Source: Devosia salina
Lineage (GTDB): Bacteria > Pseudomonadota > Alphaproteobacteria > Rhizobiales > Devosiaceae
DNA length: 64,000 bases
Reading direction: 5' to 3'
NCBI RefSeq assembly: GCF_019504385.1
Contig: NZ_CP080590.1
Coordinates: 2,026,001-2,090,000 of the forward strand
The notes under the pieces are model-generated. The model was not told the origin of the DNA and searched no databases. It saw only the letters and a list, made by a program, of their open reading frames with translations. The position numbers and the translations under genes are program-made. Below, piece after piece: positions 16,526 through 25,445 of this stretch (positions are counted from its first letter, which is position 1; the number at the start of each line of letters is the position of its first letter).

Positions 16526-18707
16526 CTTCTGCATATCGTCCCATGGCCTGCAAACGGTCCACATCGAGGCTGATCGGCGCCAGCGCCTGGTCGAGCGCCT
16601 GCTTGACCCCTTCGCCCATGGCGATGCTGCCGCACACCATGAACCGCGCACCCTGCCGCACCAGCCGGCGCAGCTCTTCGGCGTCCTCGGCGAGCCGGTC
16701 CTGCACATAGCCGCCGCCCAAGACGCGCGAGAAACTCGCCTTCAAGCTCCTGAGGAGACCGGTGGACAGGGCCCTTTCCAGCTCGCCCCGATAGAGGAAG
16801 TCCGACGCCGGATCACGCGCGCCGAAGTAGACATGCACCGGGCGCCGTCCCGCGGCGTTACGCATGAACCCAACCAGGGGCGCAATGCCCGCCCCTGCCC
16901 CGATCAGCACCAGCGGCCGCCGACCGCCGTCGGGATGGAAATCGGGATTGCTGCGCACGAAGGCATCCACGCTTTCGCCGGGGCGCAGCGAATGCAGATG
17001 ATCCGAACACAACCCACCCTGCTGCTTGCGCACGCAGATTTCGAGAATGCCCTCCCGCGAGGCCGAGACGATCGAATAATAGCGCGCGATCGGGTCGCCC
17101 GGCGGAATGATCCCGACAAGATCGCCCGAGACGAACCGGTCCCGCCCGAGAAGACGCCCAAGGCGATCCCGCCAATCCTTGAGCGCGGGCACCGCAAAGC
17201 GCAGCACCACCGTTGGCGCCTGCACTTCCTCGCCGAAGACCTGGCGGTCCACCAGCGTATATTTGCGCGTCTGCGGCTGCAGGGGCTGGTGCTGCAGTTC
17301 GAGTGTCTCGCCCAGTGCCGTGCCGAGCGTTTGCCCCCATTGGGCAAAGGCCTGGGCCGATTGCCGGTCGATGCCGGCATAGGGCACCAGCATGGCATGT
17401 CCGGCGCCGCGCACCGCAGCCTCGACCCGCTCGGCATAGGCGCAGAAATTCCGGAACTTGCGATCCCCAAACCCGAGCACCGCAAAGCGCGCGCCTCGGG
17501 CATCGAACCGCTCCAGCCTGTCGAGGAAGTGGCGGGCAGAAGCCGGCGCCGTGCCGTTCCCGTAAGTGGCCGCGAGCACCAGGATGGTCCGCGCCTGCGG
17601 GTAGTGCGGCCGCAGGGCATTCATCGGGGCAACATGCACGAGGTGCCCATTGCCGCGCAACGCGGCCTGCAGCGTGGCGGCAAAACCCCAGGTGGTGTTG
17701 CCTTCACTTCCTACCAGGATGACGCTGTCGGCCCGGCGCCAACCCGCATCCCCGGCAAGGCGCGGCCGGCTGCGGCGGCGCATGAACCAGATGACGACGC
17801 CGGTGAGGGTCAGCACCGGCACGGCAAGACTCGAAAGACCCAGCAGCGCCGCCAGCCACCAGTGTCCCTGGCCGGTATGAAGCGTATAAACCGCCTCGTA
17901 GAGCGTCTGCATGGGAGAATTGGCCGCAAAATCGATAAGCGCGCCCGTCGACTGGTCGATATGACCGGTACCCGCATTGGTGGTCAGGGTGAAGACGTCC
18001 GCCGCGTCGCCCGCCATTGGCAGCACCAGCTCCCGCAGATCACTCACCGGAACGTCCTGCAGCGCGGCGAGGCTGGCGATCGGAGCCGGCGTTCCGCCGC
18101 TGCCGCTGGCCGGGAACCCGAACTCGGCGCTGCCATCGGCCACGAAGCCAAAGGTCACCATCGCCATATAGACGCCCGTCACCGCCGAAAGCAGCAGCCC
18201 GGCGATGGCCATGCGCCCAAGTTCCACATGAAGGCGTTGACTTAACCTGCCGCGGGGATTCGCAAATAGCTGTCGCCATCCGCCCATGCGATTGACCAGC
18301 ATGGCGATGCCCGTCAACGCCAGGGCAACCATGGCCGCGGCGGCAAGCCCGGCGGCCACCCGCCCGCCATCACCCAGGAACAGCGAGCGATGCAACTGCG
18401 TGAAGAACCCGAAAACCGGCGACTGCTCGACAACCCCGCGCACCGCCCCGCTCGCCGGATCGATGGCCGTCGCAACATTGCCCGCATGGGCCGTCACCGC
18501 GCCCGACGCGGAGCGCGTGATGGTCTCGGTGTCCGGCAATTGGGCCATGATTCTGTCGGCCAGCTCGGCCACGCTGACCGCGCTGCCGGCCGGAGTGGTC
18601 ACGCGTTCCACCAGCGGCTGCAACGACAGCACTGCGCCGGTGAGGGCCATGAAGCTGACCAGCAGCGCGGCAAACAGCCCGGGCAGCGAGTGAAGTCGAC
18701 GAAGCAT
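16515..18707 (-). CDS. PepSY-TM / flavodoxin / FNR-type reductase fusion protein
   Basis: A 730-residue membrane flavoprotein. Residues 1-320 form a PepSY-associated membrane domain with about four helices (N-terminal FAALLVSFMALTGAVLSL and others) and a periplasmic segment. A flavodoxin domain follows (VILVGSEGNTTWGFA, VLAATYGNGTAP, VLGFGDRKFRNFC). The last 270 residues are a sulfite-reductase-like FAD/NAD(P)H module with RYYSIVSA, a GAGAGIAPL nucleotide loop and YFGARDPASDFLY. It should pass electrons from cytoplasmic NAD(P)H through FAD and FMN to the membrane and periplasm. It lies between the DUF2271 and ApbE genes. Confidence 0.92.
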   Translation of the reverse strand: MLRRLHSLPGLFAALLVSFMALTGAVLSLQPLVERVTTPAGSAVSVAELADRIMAQLPDTETITRSASGAVTAHAGNVATAIDPASGAVRGVVEQSPVFGFFTQLHRSLFLGDGGRVAAGLAAAAMVALALTGIAMLVNRMGGWRQLFANPRGRLSQRLHVELGRMAIAGLLLSAVTGVYMAMVTFGFVADGSAEFGFPASGSGGTPAPIASLAALQDVPVSDLRELVLPMAGDAADVFTLTTNAGTGHIDQSTGALIDFAANSPMQTLYEAVYTLHTGQGHWWLAALLGLSSLAVPVLTLTGVVIWFMRRRSRPRLAGDAGWRRADSVILVGSEGNTTWGFAATLQAALRGNGHLVHVAPMNALRPHYPQARTILVLAATYGNGTAPASARHFLDRLERFDARGARFAVLGFGDRKFRNFCAYAERVEAAVRGAGHAMLVPYAGIDRQSAQAFAQWGQTLGTALGETLELQHQPLQPQTRKYTLVDRQVFGEEVQAPTVVLRFAVPALKDWRDRLGRLLGRDRFVSGDLVGIIPPGDPIARYYSIVSASREGILEICVRKQQGGLCSDHLHSLRPGESVDAFVRSNPDFHPDGGRRPLVLIGAGAGIAPLVGFMRNAAGRRPVHVYFGARDPASDFLYRGELERALSTGLLRSLKASFSRVLGGGYVQDRLAEDAEELRRLVRQGARFMVCGSIAMGEGVKQALDQALAPISLDVDRLQAMGRYAEDVY

Positions 18708-18725
18708 GGCCGGTCCTCCCCGCTG

Positions 18726-19199
18726 CTACAGGTTGACGCTGGCGGACTGGACAAAGCCTCGGCCAGGCTGGGCAATCCCAGACTGGGAACGATCGAGCGG
18801 GATCACCACGTCGTCGCTCGTCGTGCCGCGCTCTTCGACGGCCGAGTCGATATGGATCGTGTAGCCGGCATTGATCAGCGCATCGGACAGATCGAGATTG
18901 ATCGTGAAGCTGCGGCCGCTCCCGACGCTCGCGCCGGTGATGCCATTGAGATTGAGGCTGGCATCGGCCGCAGCATAGCGGGCCCAGCCGCTCAGATCCC
19001 GGTAATACCGGCTCTTGCGGCCGGCCACGTAGAGCGTCGAGTCATAGCGACCATCGGGTCCGGCGAGGTAAACCGCCAGATAGGCCTCGGGGCCGCGATA
19101 GGAACTCATCTGTCCCGTCACGGTGACTTGGGCGGCATAGGCGGCGCCAGGGGACACCAGCGCGGTGCCAAGAAGGAGGATGGCGAGGATTTTTTTCAT
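18726..19199 (-). CDS. DUF2271 periplasmic protein with an apparent FMN-attachment motif
   Basis: A 157-residue exported protein. The signal peptide is MKKILAILLLGTALVSPGAA with a cut after AYA, and a beta-rich DUF2271 domain follows. Residues 85-91 read NGITGAS, which fits the ApbE target pattern (D/N)-G-x-T-G-A-(S/T); Ser91 would carry the FMN. It is the first gene of the operon with the reductase fusion (18 bases apart) and ApbE, so the likely route is NAD(P)H, membrane reductase, then flavinylated DUF2271 protein. Flavinylation of this protein is inference from the motif and gene order. Confidence 0.88.
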   Translation of the reverse strand: MKKILAILLLGTALVSPGAAYAAQVTVTGQMSSYRGPEAYLAVYLAGPDGRYDSTLYVAGRKSRYYRDLSGWARYAAADASLNLNGITGASVGSGRSFTINLDLSDALINAGYTIHIDSAVEERGTTSDDVVIPLDRSQSGIAQPGRGFVQSASVNL

Positions 19200-19333
19200 T
19201 TGGCTCTGGCCTCATTGGGAAGACGAACCCACCGATGCCATGGCAAGCTGACGCTACCCTGAAGCGGGAACGGGCCGGCGTTCAGCCTGGTGTCAGCTTT
19301 GGGGTATTGATGTGGCCGCGAGCCGAGGCGGAT

Positions 19334-19990
19334 ATGCGGATTTTGTTGATCGAGGACGACCATGTGCTGGGCGCGGCCATCCGCGACCACCTTTCGGCAG
19401 GCGGTCACGCCGTCGACTGGGTGCAACGGTTGGACGATGCTGAAGCAGCCCTGACCACGGTGCAATATGAACTGATGCTGCTCGACCTGAACCTTCCTGA
19501 CGGTCGGGGGCTCGACCTGCTGCGCCGCCTGCGCGGGCGGGGCGACGACCTTCCAGTCATCATCACCACCGCCCAGGACCAGATCGCGATCCGCATCGAA
19601 GGCCTCAATTCGGGGGCCGATGATTATCTGGTCAAACCCTTCGACCTCAGCGAAATGACGGCGCGCGTCGCCGCGGTTGCGCGGCGCTATGGCGGCAACA
19701 ACGCGCCCGTTCTGCGCCTTGGCCCGGTGGAGATCGATCTGGCGCGCCGCCTGGTAAGGGTCGAGGGCGAGGCGGTCACGCTCAGTGCGCGTGAATGGGC
19801 GGTGCTCGAGCGGCTCGTGAGCCGCCCCGGAGCCATTGTCACCAAGGCGGAGATCGAGGAATCGCTCTACGCTTTCGGCGCGGAAATCGAGAGCAACGCC
19901 GTGGAAGTCTATGTCAGCCGTCTGCGCAAGAAGCTGGGCCGGAACGCGGTGCATACGGTGCGCGGCCTTGGCTATCAGGTTGCCTCATGA
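19334..19990 (+). CDS. OmpR-family response regulator
   Basis: A 218-residue response regulator. The receiver domain has acidic pair EDD (residues 7-9), phosphoacceptor Asp in MLLDLNLPDGRG, conserved Thr in IITTAQ and Lys in DDYLVKPFD. A winged-helix DNA-binding domain follows (VTLSAREWAVLERL, YVSRLRKKL). ATG 19334 is chosen because GAGGCGGAT sits just before it and the receiver domain begins there. It starts 134 bases from the divergent DUF2271 gene and ends in a four-base overlap with the kinase gene. The closest relatives in type are QseB/PmrA-like regulators. It probably controls the divergent redox operon. Confidence 0.93.
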   Translation: MRILLIEDDHVLGAAIRDHLSAGGHAVDWVQRLDDAEAALTTVQYELMLLDLNLPDGRGLDLLRRLRGRGDDLPVIITTAQDQIAIRIEGLNSGADDYLVKPFDLSEMTARVAAVARRYGGNNAPVLRLGPVEIDLARRLVRVEGEAVTLSAREWAVLERLVSRPGAIVTKAEIEESLYAFGAEIESNAVEVYVSRLRKKLGRNAVHTVRGLGYQVAS

Positions 19991-21291
19991 AGCGGCGCTC
20001 GCTGTTCTGGCAACTGGCCATCGGACTTTCCGCAATGACGGGCCTGCTCTGGCTGGGCGCCGCCGCCATTTCGGCAGCGGTCATGAGCCATGCCATCAAC
20101 GAAGCCTATGACTATGCGCTCGAACAGGTCGCCGACCGCCTGCTGCCGCTCGCTGTCCATGATCTGCGCGAGCCGCATGAGCGCCGCCAGATCGAGGCCG
20201 ATCGCGAGGATGGCGGTGAATTCCGCTACGTCATTCGCGACCCCGGCGGCAATATTGTCCTGAACGACGGGGATCTGCCCGAGACCATCCTGCCCCAGAT
20301 CACCGATGACGGTCAGTTCGACACCGAAGCGGGCCGCGCCTATGCTCGCACCGACCCGCGCTCCGGCTTCAGCATCGTGGTGCTCGAAGCCGAAAGCGAG
20401 CGCAGCGAAGCCCTGTTCGACGGCGGCTGGGCGCTGCTGGGTCCACTAGCCGCTCTCCTGCCCCTGGTGGCTTTGGGCGTATGGCTGGCGCTGCGCCTGG
20501 CGCTGGCGCCGCTGCAGCGGCTGCGTGCCGACCTTGCCGAGCGGGGCCGCCACAACCTGGCCCCGCTCGACCCGGCCAGCTATCCGCCCGAACTGACGCC
20601 GATCGTCGGGGAAATGGCCAGCCTGCTCGATCGCCTGCAGGGAGCCATGGATGCCGAGCGCGCCTTCGCCGCCACCAGCGCCCACGAGCTGCGCACCCCG
20701 ATTGCCGGCGCGCTGGCGCAGACCCAGTTGCTGGCCGCCGAGCTGCGCCAGCATCCCGCCGCGCAACGCACTGCCGAAATCGAACGCGCCCTGCGCCGCC
20801 TGTCGGCCCTGGCCGAACGCCTGCTGCAACTGACCCGGCTCGAGGCCGGCTTCGCCCGCAGCGATACCGAAATCGATCTGCTTCCCGTCATCGATCTGGT
20901 CGTGCGTGACTTCGTTGGCAGCGGCGCGCCCCTGACGCTTGAAGTCGAAGCGGGCGCCGCACCAAAGGGACGCGTCGATTCCGATGCGTTCGCACTCGTA
21001 CTGCGCAATCTCATCGACAATGCCATGCGCCACGGCGATCCGGCTTCCGAAGTCGTGTTGCGGGCCTGTCGCGACGGCACCATCCGCGTGATCAATGCCG
21101 GCCCGGTCGTGCCCCCTGAAACCCTGTCGACGCTTGGCCATCCCTTTGTCCGCGGGCAGACCTCTGCCAGCGGCACCGGCATCGGGCTGTCGATGGTTCG
21201 CTCGGTCGTCGAGCAGACCGGCGGCAGCCTTTCCTTCCTCTCGCCCGCCCAAGGGCGCAGCGACGGCTTCGAAGTGGCAGTGCGCTTCTAG
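19987..21291 (+). CDS. Sensor histidine kinase
   Basis: A 434-residue membrane kinase with two transmembrane helices, near residues 8-35 and 150-175, enclosing a periplasmic sensor of about 120 residues. The cytoplasmic part has a HAMP-like linker, the H-box ATSAHELRTPIAG, N-box NLIDNAMRHG and a GTGIGLSMV ATP-lid. ATG overlaps the regulator stop (ATGA). It forms a two-component pair with the regulator. The sensor loop has no recognisable ligand motif. Confidence 0.93.
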   Translation: MKRRSLFWQLAIGLSAMTGLLWLGAAAISAAVMSHAINEAYDYALEQVADRLLPLAVHDLREPHERRQIEADREDGGEFRYVIRDPGGNIVLNDGDLPETILPQITDDGQFDTEAGRAYARTDPRSGFSIVVLEAESERSEALFDGGWALLGPLAALLPLVALGVWLALRLALAPLQRLRADLAERGRHNLAPLDPASYPPELTPIVGEMASLLDRLQGAMDAERAFAATSAHELRTPIAGALAQTQLLAAELRQHPAAQRTAEIERALRRLSALAERLLQLTRLEAGFARSDTEIDLLPVIDLVVRDFVGSGAPLTLEVEAGAAPKGRVDSDAFALVLRNLIDNAMRHGDPASEVVLRACRDGTIRVINAGPVVPPETLSTLGHPFVRGQTSASGTGIGLSMVRSVVEQTGGSLSFLSPAQGRSDGFEVAVRF

Positions 21292-21318
21292 GGAGAGGCT
21301 CGAACACAAGCTCTTGTC

Positions 21319-21334
21319 GGGGGACTTCTCCCCC
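21319..21334. terminator. Hairpin between convergent kinase and DUF305 genes
   Basis: GGGGGA, loop CTTC, TCCCCC: a six-pair GC-rich stem with a tight tetraloop, 28 bases after the kinase stop and 12 bases before the end of the DUF305 gene. There is no strong T-run on either side. It probably acts on both strands. Confidence 0.5.
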
Positions 21335-21345
21335 TCATCGCACAT

Positions 21346-21792
21346 TCAGGGCTGCGCCCGCCGCGCCAGCCAGGCCTGCATTTCGCCGATTTCAGCCTGT
21401 TGCGCGCTGATGATCTCCTGAGCGAACATCTTCACCCAAGGGTCGTCGCCATAGGCCTGAGCCACTTGGGCCATCTCCACCGCCCCCTGGTGATGCGGGA
21501 TCATCGAGCACACGAAGGCCGTCTGGAAGTCCGCGGCAGTCATGCCGCGCATCATGTCCGAATGCATGGGCTCCATGGTCTGGATCAGTGCGGCGTGCGC
21601 CTCACTGGCTGTCGCGGCCATGCCGTCCAGATGCGCCTGCATCGATACGCCGCCATGATCGGCATGCAGCTCGCCGCAGATCGCTGGCAAGGGCAGCGCA
21701 GCCACCGCGCTCGCCGGCTGCTCGCGAACCAGCAAAGCACCCACAAGGGCAACAACAAGCATGCCACCCGCCCCCAGTTTCGTCCAATCCAT
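21346..21792 (-). CDS. DUF305 exported protein (CopM-like)
   Basis: A 148-residue exported protein. The N-terminal hydrophobic segment MLVVALVGALLV ends near ASA, and a Met/His-rich helical DUF305 domain follows, with MQAHLDGMAATASEAH, MEPMHSDMMRGM and MIPHHQGAVEMA. These Met and His clusters bind copper or silver in CopM-type proteins. AGAAGGAC precedes ATG 21792. It reads away from the membrane-protein/nsrR operon, and the FNR box and NsrR operator lie in the shared upstream gap, so it may respond to the same signals (inference). Confidence 0.88.
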   Translation of the reverse strand: MDWTKLGAGGMLVVALVGALLVREQPASAVAALPLPAICGELHADHGGVSMQAHLDGMAATASEAHAALIQTMEPMHSDMMRGMTAADFQTAFVCSMIPHHQGAVEMAQVAQAYGDDPWVKMFAQEIISAQQAEIGEMQAWLARRAQP

Positions 21793-21848
21793 GGCCAAGT
21801 CCTTCTCTTCTGATGCCCGGAACATGGCAGAGGGTTCGAGCCGCGCTG

Positions 21849-21862
21849 TTGATCGAGATCAA
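21849..21862. promoter_or_regulatory. FNR/FixK/NnrR-type box
   Basis: TTGAT, CGAG, ATCAA: a perfect match to the Crp/FNR-family consensus used by FNR, FixK and NnrR. Its centre is 67 bases before GTG 21923. If the site sits at -41.5, transcription begins near 21897 and a TAAGAG sequence at 21885-21890 falls at the -10 position. That fits activation of the downstream gene under low oxygen or nitric oxide. Confidence 0.75.
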
Positions 21863-21884
21863 AGATGCATCCTCCATGCATGTT
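21862..21884. promoter_or_regulatory. NsrR-type operator
   Basis: AAGATGCAT, five-base spacer CCTCC, ATGCATGTT: a 9-5-9 dyad with one mismatch. It matches the known NsrR operator half-site AAGATGCAT and its spacing. It lies between the FNR box and the inferred -10, where a repressor would block transcription. The NsrR-like gene at 23136 is in the operon it would control. Confidence 0.72.
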
Positions 21885-21922
21885 TAAGAGGTGGAAAAAT
21901 CGAACAGACGACGGAGTTTAAA

Positions 21923-23083
21923 GTGATCCACCGAACAAGGAACTGTCCCCGCTGGACCAGGCTTGGAAACCTCGGCACAGTCGGCGGTGCGGCAGCTGCC
22001 ACGCTTCTTGCCACCGCCCCGGCACAGGCCCATGTCAAATGGTTCGCCCCCTACGTCGTCGGCGCGGCACCTGCCCCGGTTGGCGAAACCCTCGCCAATG
22101 GGTGGTTCTGGCTCGGCATCGTCATGGTGCTTGCCTTCTTTGCCACCACGGTCTTGATCGAACGCGGGCCGCTTGGAGCCACCATCGGCGGCCTTCTTAA
22201 CCGCATCAGCGACCCGCTATGGTCGCGGGCGGACGATTTCATGCGGGCCATCATTGGCGCCTTCTTCGTCGCCATCTTCGCAGTGGGCGGCGTTTATCTG
22301 ACCCCGGACCTGCAGACGCCCAACGAATGGGTTTCCTGGCTGCAATTGCTGATCGCCCTTTTCGTCTTCTCGCGGCGAACCATGCCTCTGGCTGCAGCCG
22401 GCATTATCGGGCTCTGGGTCATCGCGCTGCGCGACTACGACTTCTTCCATCTGCTCGACTACCTCGCCCTGGGCGTCGGCGTTGCGGGGTACCTCGCGCT
22501 TGCGTCCAATCCGGACGGCAAATGGTACCAGCACCGCTTCGCGGTCCTGCGCTGGGGTGTCGCCATCGCTCTGATGTGGTCGAGCCTGGAAAAATTCGCT
22601 TACGCCGAATGGTTCTACCCGCTGGTCGAAGAGCGCCCCTTCCTGACGTTCGGCATGCCCCGCGATACCTTCATCCCCATGGCGGGCGTGGCGGAATTCA
22701 CCATGGGCTTCGGCCTGCTCTGGACTGCATTGATCCGTCGCCTCTCCGCGGTCGCCCTGATCGTCATCTTCACGGCAGCCGTCTATCCCTTCGGTCGCAT
22801 CGACCTGGTGGGGCATGCACTGATCATGGGGACCCTGTTCCTGATCGCGGCTGATCCGAGCCCTTCGGGACTGTCGCTGAAGAAGGTCGCACCGGCCCTC
22901 GGCAGCGTGCCGGCCGGACTGCTGGCGGCCATGCTGGTGATCGCCGGATCGTATTGGGGGCTGCATGCCGCCTTCTATGACTATGACCGGGTTCCGGTCG
23001 TGGCCGGCGGTGAATTGCTCACACACGTCCCCAACGCCGAGCACCCGCACGGTGCCGCTGCGCCCGAAAGCCAGCATCAATAG
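21923..23083 (+). CDS. Multi-helix membrane protein, DoxX-like, in an NsrR/FNR-controlled operon
   Basis: A 386-residue protein with an N-terminal signal-like segment ending APAQA, then AHVKWFAPYVV, then eight or nine hydrophobic helices with conserved polar residues inside (HVKWF, DYDFFHLLDYLALG, WSSLEKFAYAEWFYP, RIDLVGHALIMG). The C-terminus is His-rich. It resembles DoxX-like quinone-associated proteins in general form, but I do not recognise an exact family. GTG 21923 is chosen because GGAG lies six bases upstream and earlier in-frame starts lie in the divergent gene's promoter region. The upstream FNR box and NsrR operator tie it to low oxygen or nitric oxide. Function unknown. Confidence 0.75.
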   Translation: MIHRTRNCPRWTRLGNLGTVGGAAAATLLATAPAQAHVKWFAPYVVGAAPAPVGETLANGWFWLGIVMVLAFFATTVLIERGPLGATIGGLLNRISDPLWSRADDFMRAIIGAFFVAIFAVGGVYLTPDLQTPNEWVSWLQLLIALFVFSRRTMPLAAAGIIGLWVIALRDYDFFHLLDYLALGVGVAGYLALASNPDGKWYQHRFAVLRWGVAIALMWSSLEKFAYAEWFYPLVEERPFLTFGMPRDTFIPMAGVAEFTMGFGLLWTALIRRLSAVALIVIFTAAVYPFGRIDLVGHALIMGTLFLIAADPSPSGLSLKKVAPALGSVPAGLLAAMLVIAGSYWGLHAAFYDYDRVPVVAGGELLTHVPNAEHPHGAAAPESQHQ

Positions 23084-23135
23084 CCTGCCGCGGCGGCCCT
23101 TGTGGCCGCCGTGCCTTGCACGGGAGGAAGTCCGG

Positions 23136-23561
23136 TTGCGTCTCACCCATTTCACGGATCTGGCCTTGCGGCTTCTGCTCTTCATGGCCGCCCATCCCGA
23201 CCAGCGGACGACCATTGCGCAGGCGGCCGCCGCCTATGGCGTTTCTCGCAGCCATCTCATGAAGGTCGCCGCCAGGCTGGCTAGCGCCGGACTGATCCGG
23301 CCAGGCCGCGGCAGAGGCGGTGGGTTGGCCCTGTCGCGCCCACCTCGGGAGATCACCTTGGGTGAAGTGCTCAGGGCCACCGAGCCGGATTTCGCGATGG
23401 TTGGTTGCATGGCGGGCGAAGCCTGCACACTTACCGCTGTCTGTCGCCTCCCCAGCGCCCTTGAGTCCGCCTTGCGCGCCTTTCTCGAAACGGCCGACCG
23501 CTACAGCATCCTCGATGTCCTGCCGGGTCACTGGCCGGTCGCCCCTCCCCCGCAGATTTGA
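23136..23561 (+). CDS. nsrR: Rrf2 family regulator, NsrR-like
   Basis: A 141-residue Rrf2 regulator beginning MRLTHFTDLALRLLLFMA, with a winged helix (VSRSHLMKVAARLASAGLI) and wing GRGRGGGLAL. Three Cys at 91, 97 and 103 in a C-x5-C-x5-C pattern are the NsrR iron-sulfur ligands, so it should lose DNA binding on reaction with nitric oxide. The start is TTG 23136, with GGGAGGAAG five bases upstream; the Rrf2 fold begins exactly there. It is the second gene after the membrane protein, 52 bases apart, and an NsrR-type operator stands before that operon, so it should be autoregulated. Confidence 0.87.
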   Translation: MRLTHFTDLALRLLLFMAAHPDQRTTIAQAAAAYGVSRSHLMKVAARLASAGLIRPGRGRGGGLALSRPPREITLGEVLRATEPDFAMVGCMAGEACTLTAVCRLPSALESALRAFLETADRYSILDVLPGHWPVAPPPQI

Positions 23562-23679
23562 GGAAACCCGCTCCGTTCCGGCACCCGCTCATATCGGCCG
23601 AGGCGCTCGCTCGACGTCCTGGTGGCGCCTCGCCACCGCCCCATCGTTTTGTTAACGAAAGGGACGATCAATACCCCGG

Positions 23680-24768
<1,089 letters not shown>

Positions 24769-24800
24769 CGTCTCCTCCTTGCCGATGGTTGGGGTCAGGG

Positions 24801-25445
24801 TCAGCGAGCCGCCCAGAGGGCGCCGCGCTCGAATATGGTCCGCATCTGCGGCACCTGGAATTCGTCCACCACGTGGCCAAGCGTCGAGTGGAACACCCGG
24901 CCTTTGCCGAAGCGGCGCTTCCACACCACCGGCATGACGACGCCATCGATCTCCTCGAAATACTCGCCCGAGAATGTCGTGGTCGCCAGCACCTCGATGC
25001 TGGGGTCGAAATGCAGATAATATTGCTCGGAGTGATAGGGAAAGTCTTCGATCCCCTGCATGATGGGGTCGTCTGCCCTGGTCACGTTGACGGTGAAGTC
25101 GATGATATTGCCCGGATGGGCGACCCATTGCCCGCCGACCATGAACTGGTAGTCCGGCTCGTTGCGGAAACTGTCGCACATCAGGCCATGAAATCCCGCC
25201 AGTCCCGAGCCGGCTCGCACCGCCGCCAGGAGATTGGTCAGTTCCTCCTTCTCGATGCGCGACATGGTGATGGCCGGGATGATCAGGTCGAACCGGCCGA
25301 GGGCGGCATCGGCGAAGGCTTCCGTGGTGGGCTCGATTTCGACGGCAAAGCCATGCTCCTCCAGCATGGCGCCAACCAGGCGCGCACTCTGCTCGGGCGT
25401 GTGGCCATCCCAGCCGCCCCACACGATCAGGGCCGATTTCGTCAT
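24801..25445 (-). CDS. ThuA-like (trehalose utilisation) protein
   Basis: A 214-residue ThuA-family protein with a class I glutamine-amidotransferase-like fold: ALIVWGGWDGHTPEQSARL at the start, GLAGFHGLMCDSF in the middle, and AHPGNIIDF and FHSTLGH later. ThuA takes part in keto-sugar metabolism of trehalose, maltitol and palatinose in rhizobia. AGGAGGAAAACC precedes ATG 25445, which overlaps the regulator's stop by four bases. Because the SBP, permeases and ATPase surround it, the imported sugar is probably a disaccharide. No ThuB-like oxidoreductase is seen nearby. Confidence 0.88.
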   Translation of the reverse strand: MTKSALIVWGGWDGHTPEQSARLVGAMLEEHGFAVEIEPTTEAFADAALGRFDLIIPAITMSRIEKEELTNLLAAVRAGSGLAGFHGLMCDSFRNEPDYQFMVGGQWVAHPGNIIDFTVNVTRADDPIMQGIEDFPYHSEQYYLHFDPSIEVLATTTFSGEYFEEIDGVVMPVVWKRRFGKGRVFHSTLGHVVDEFQVPQMRTIFERGALWAAR

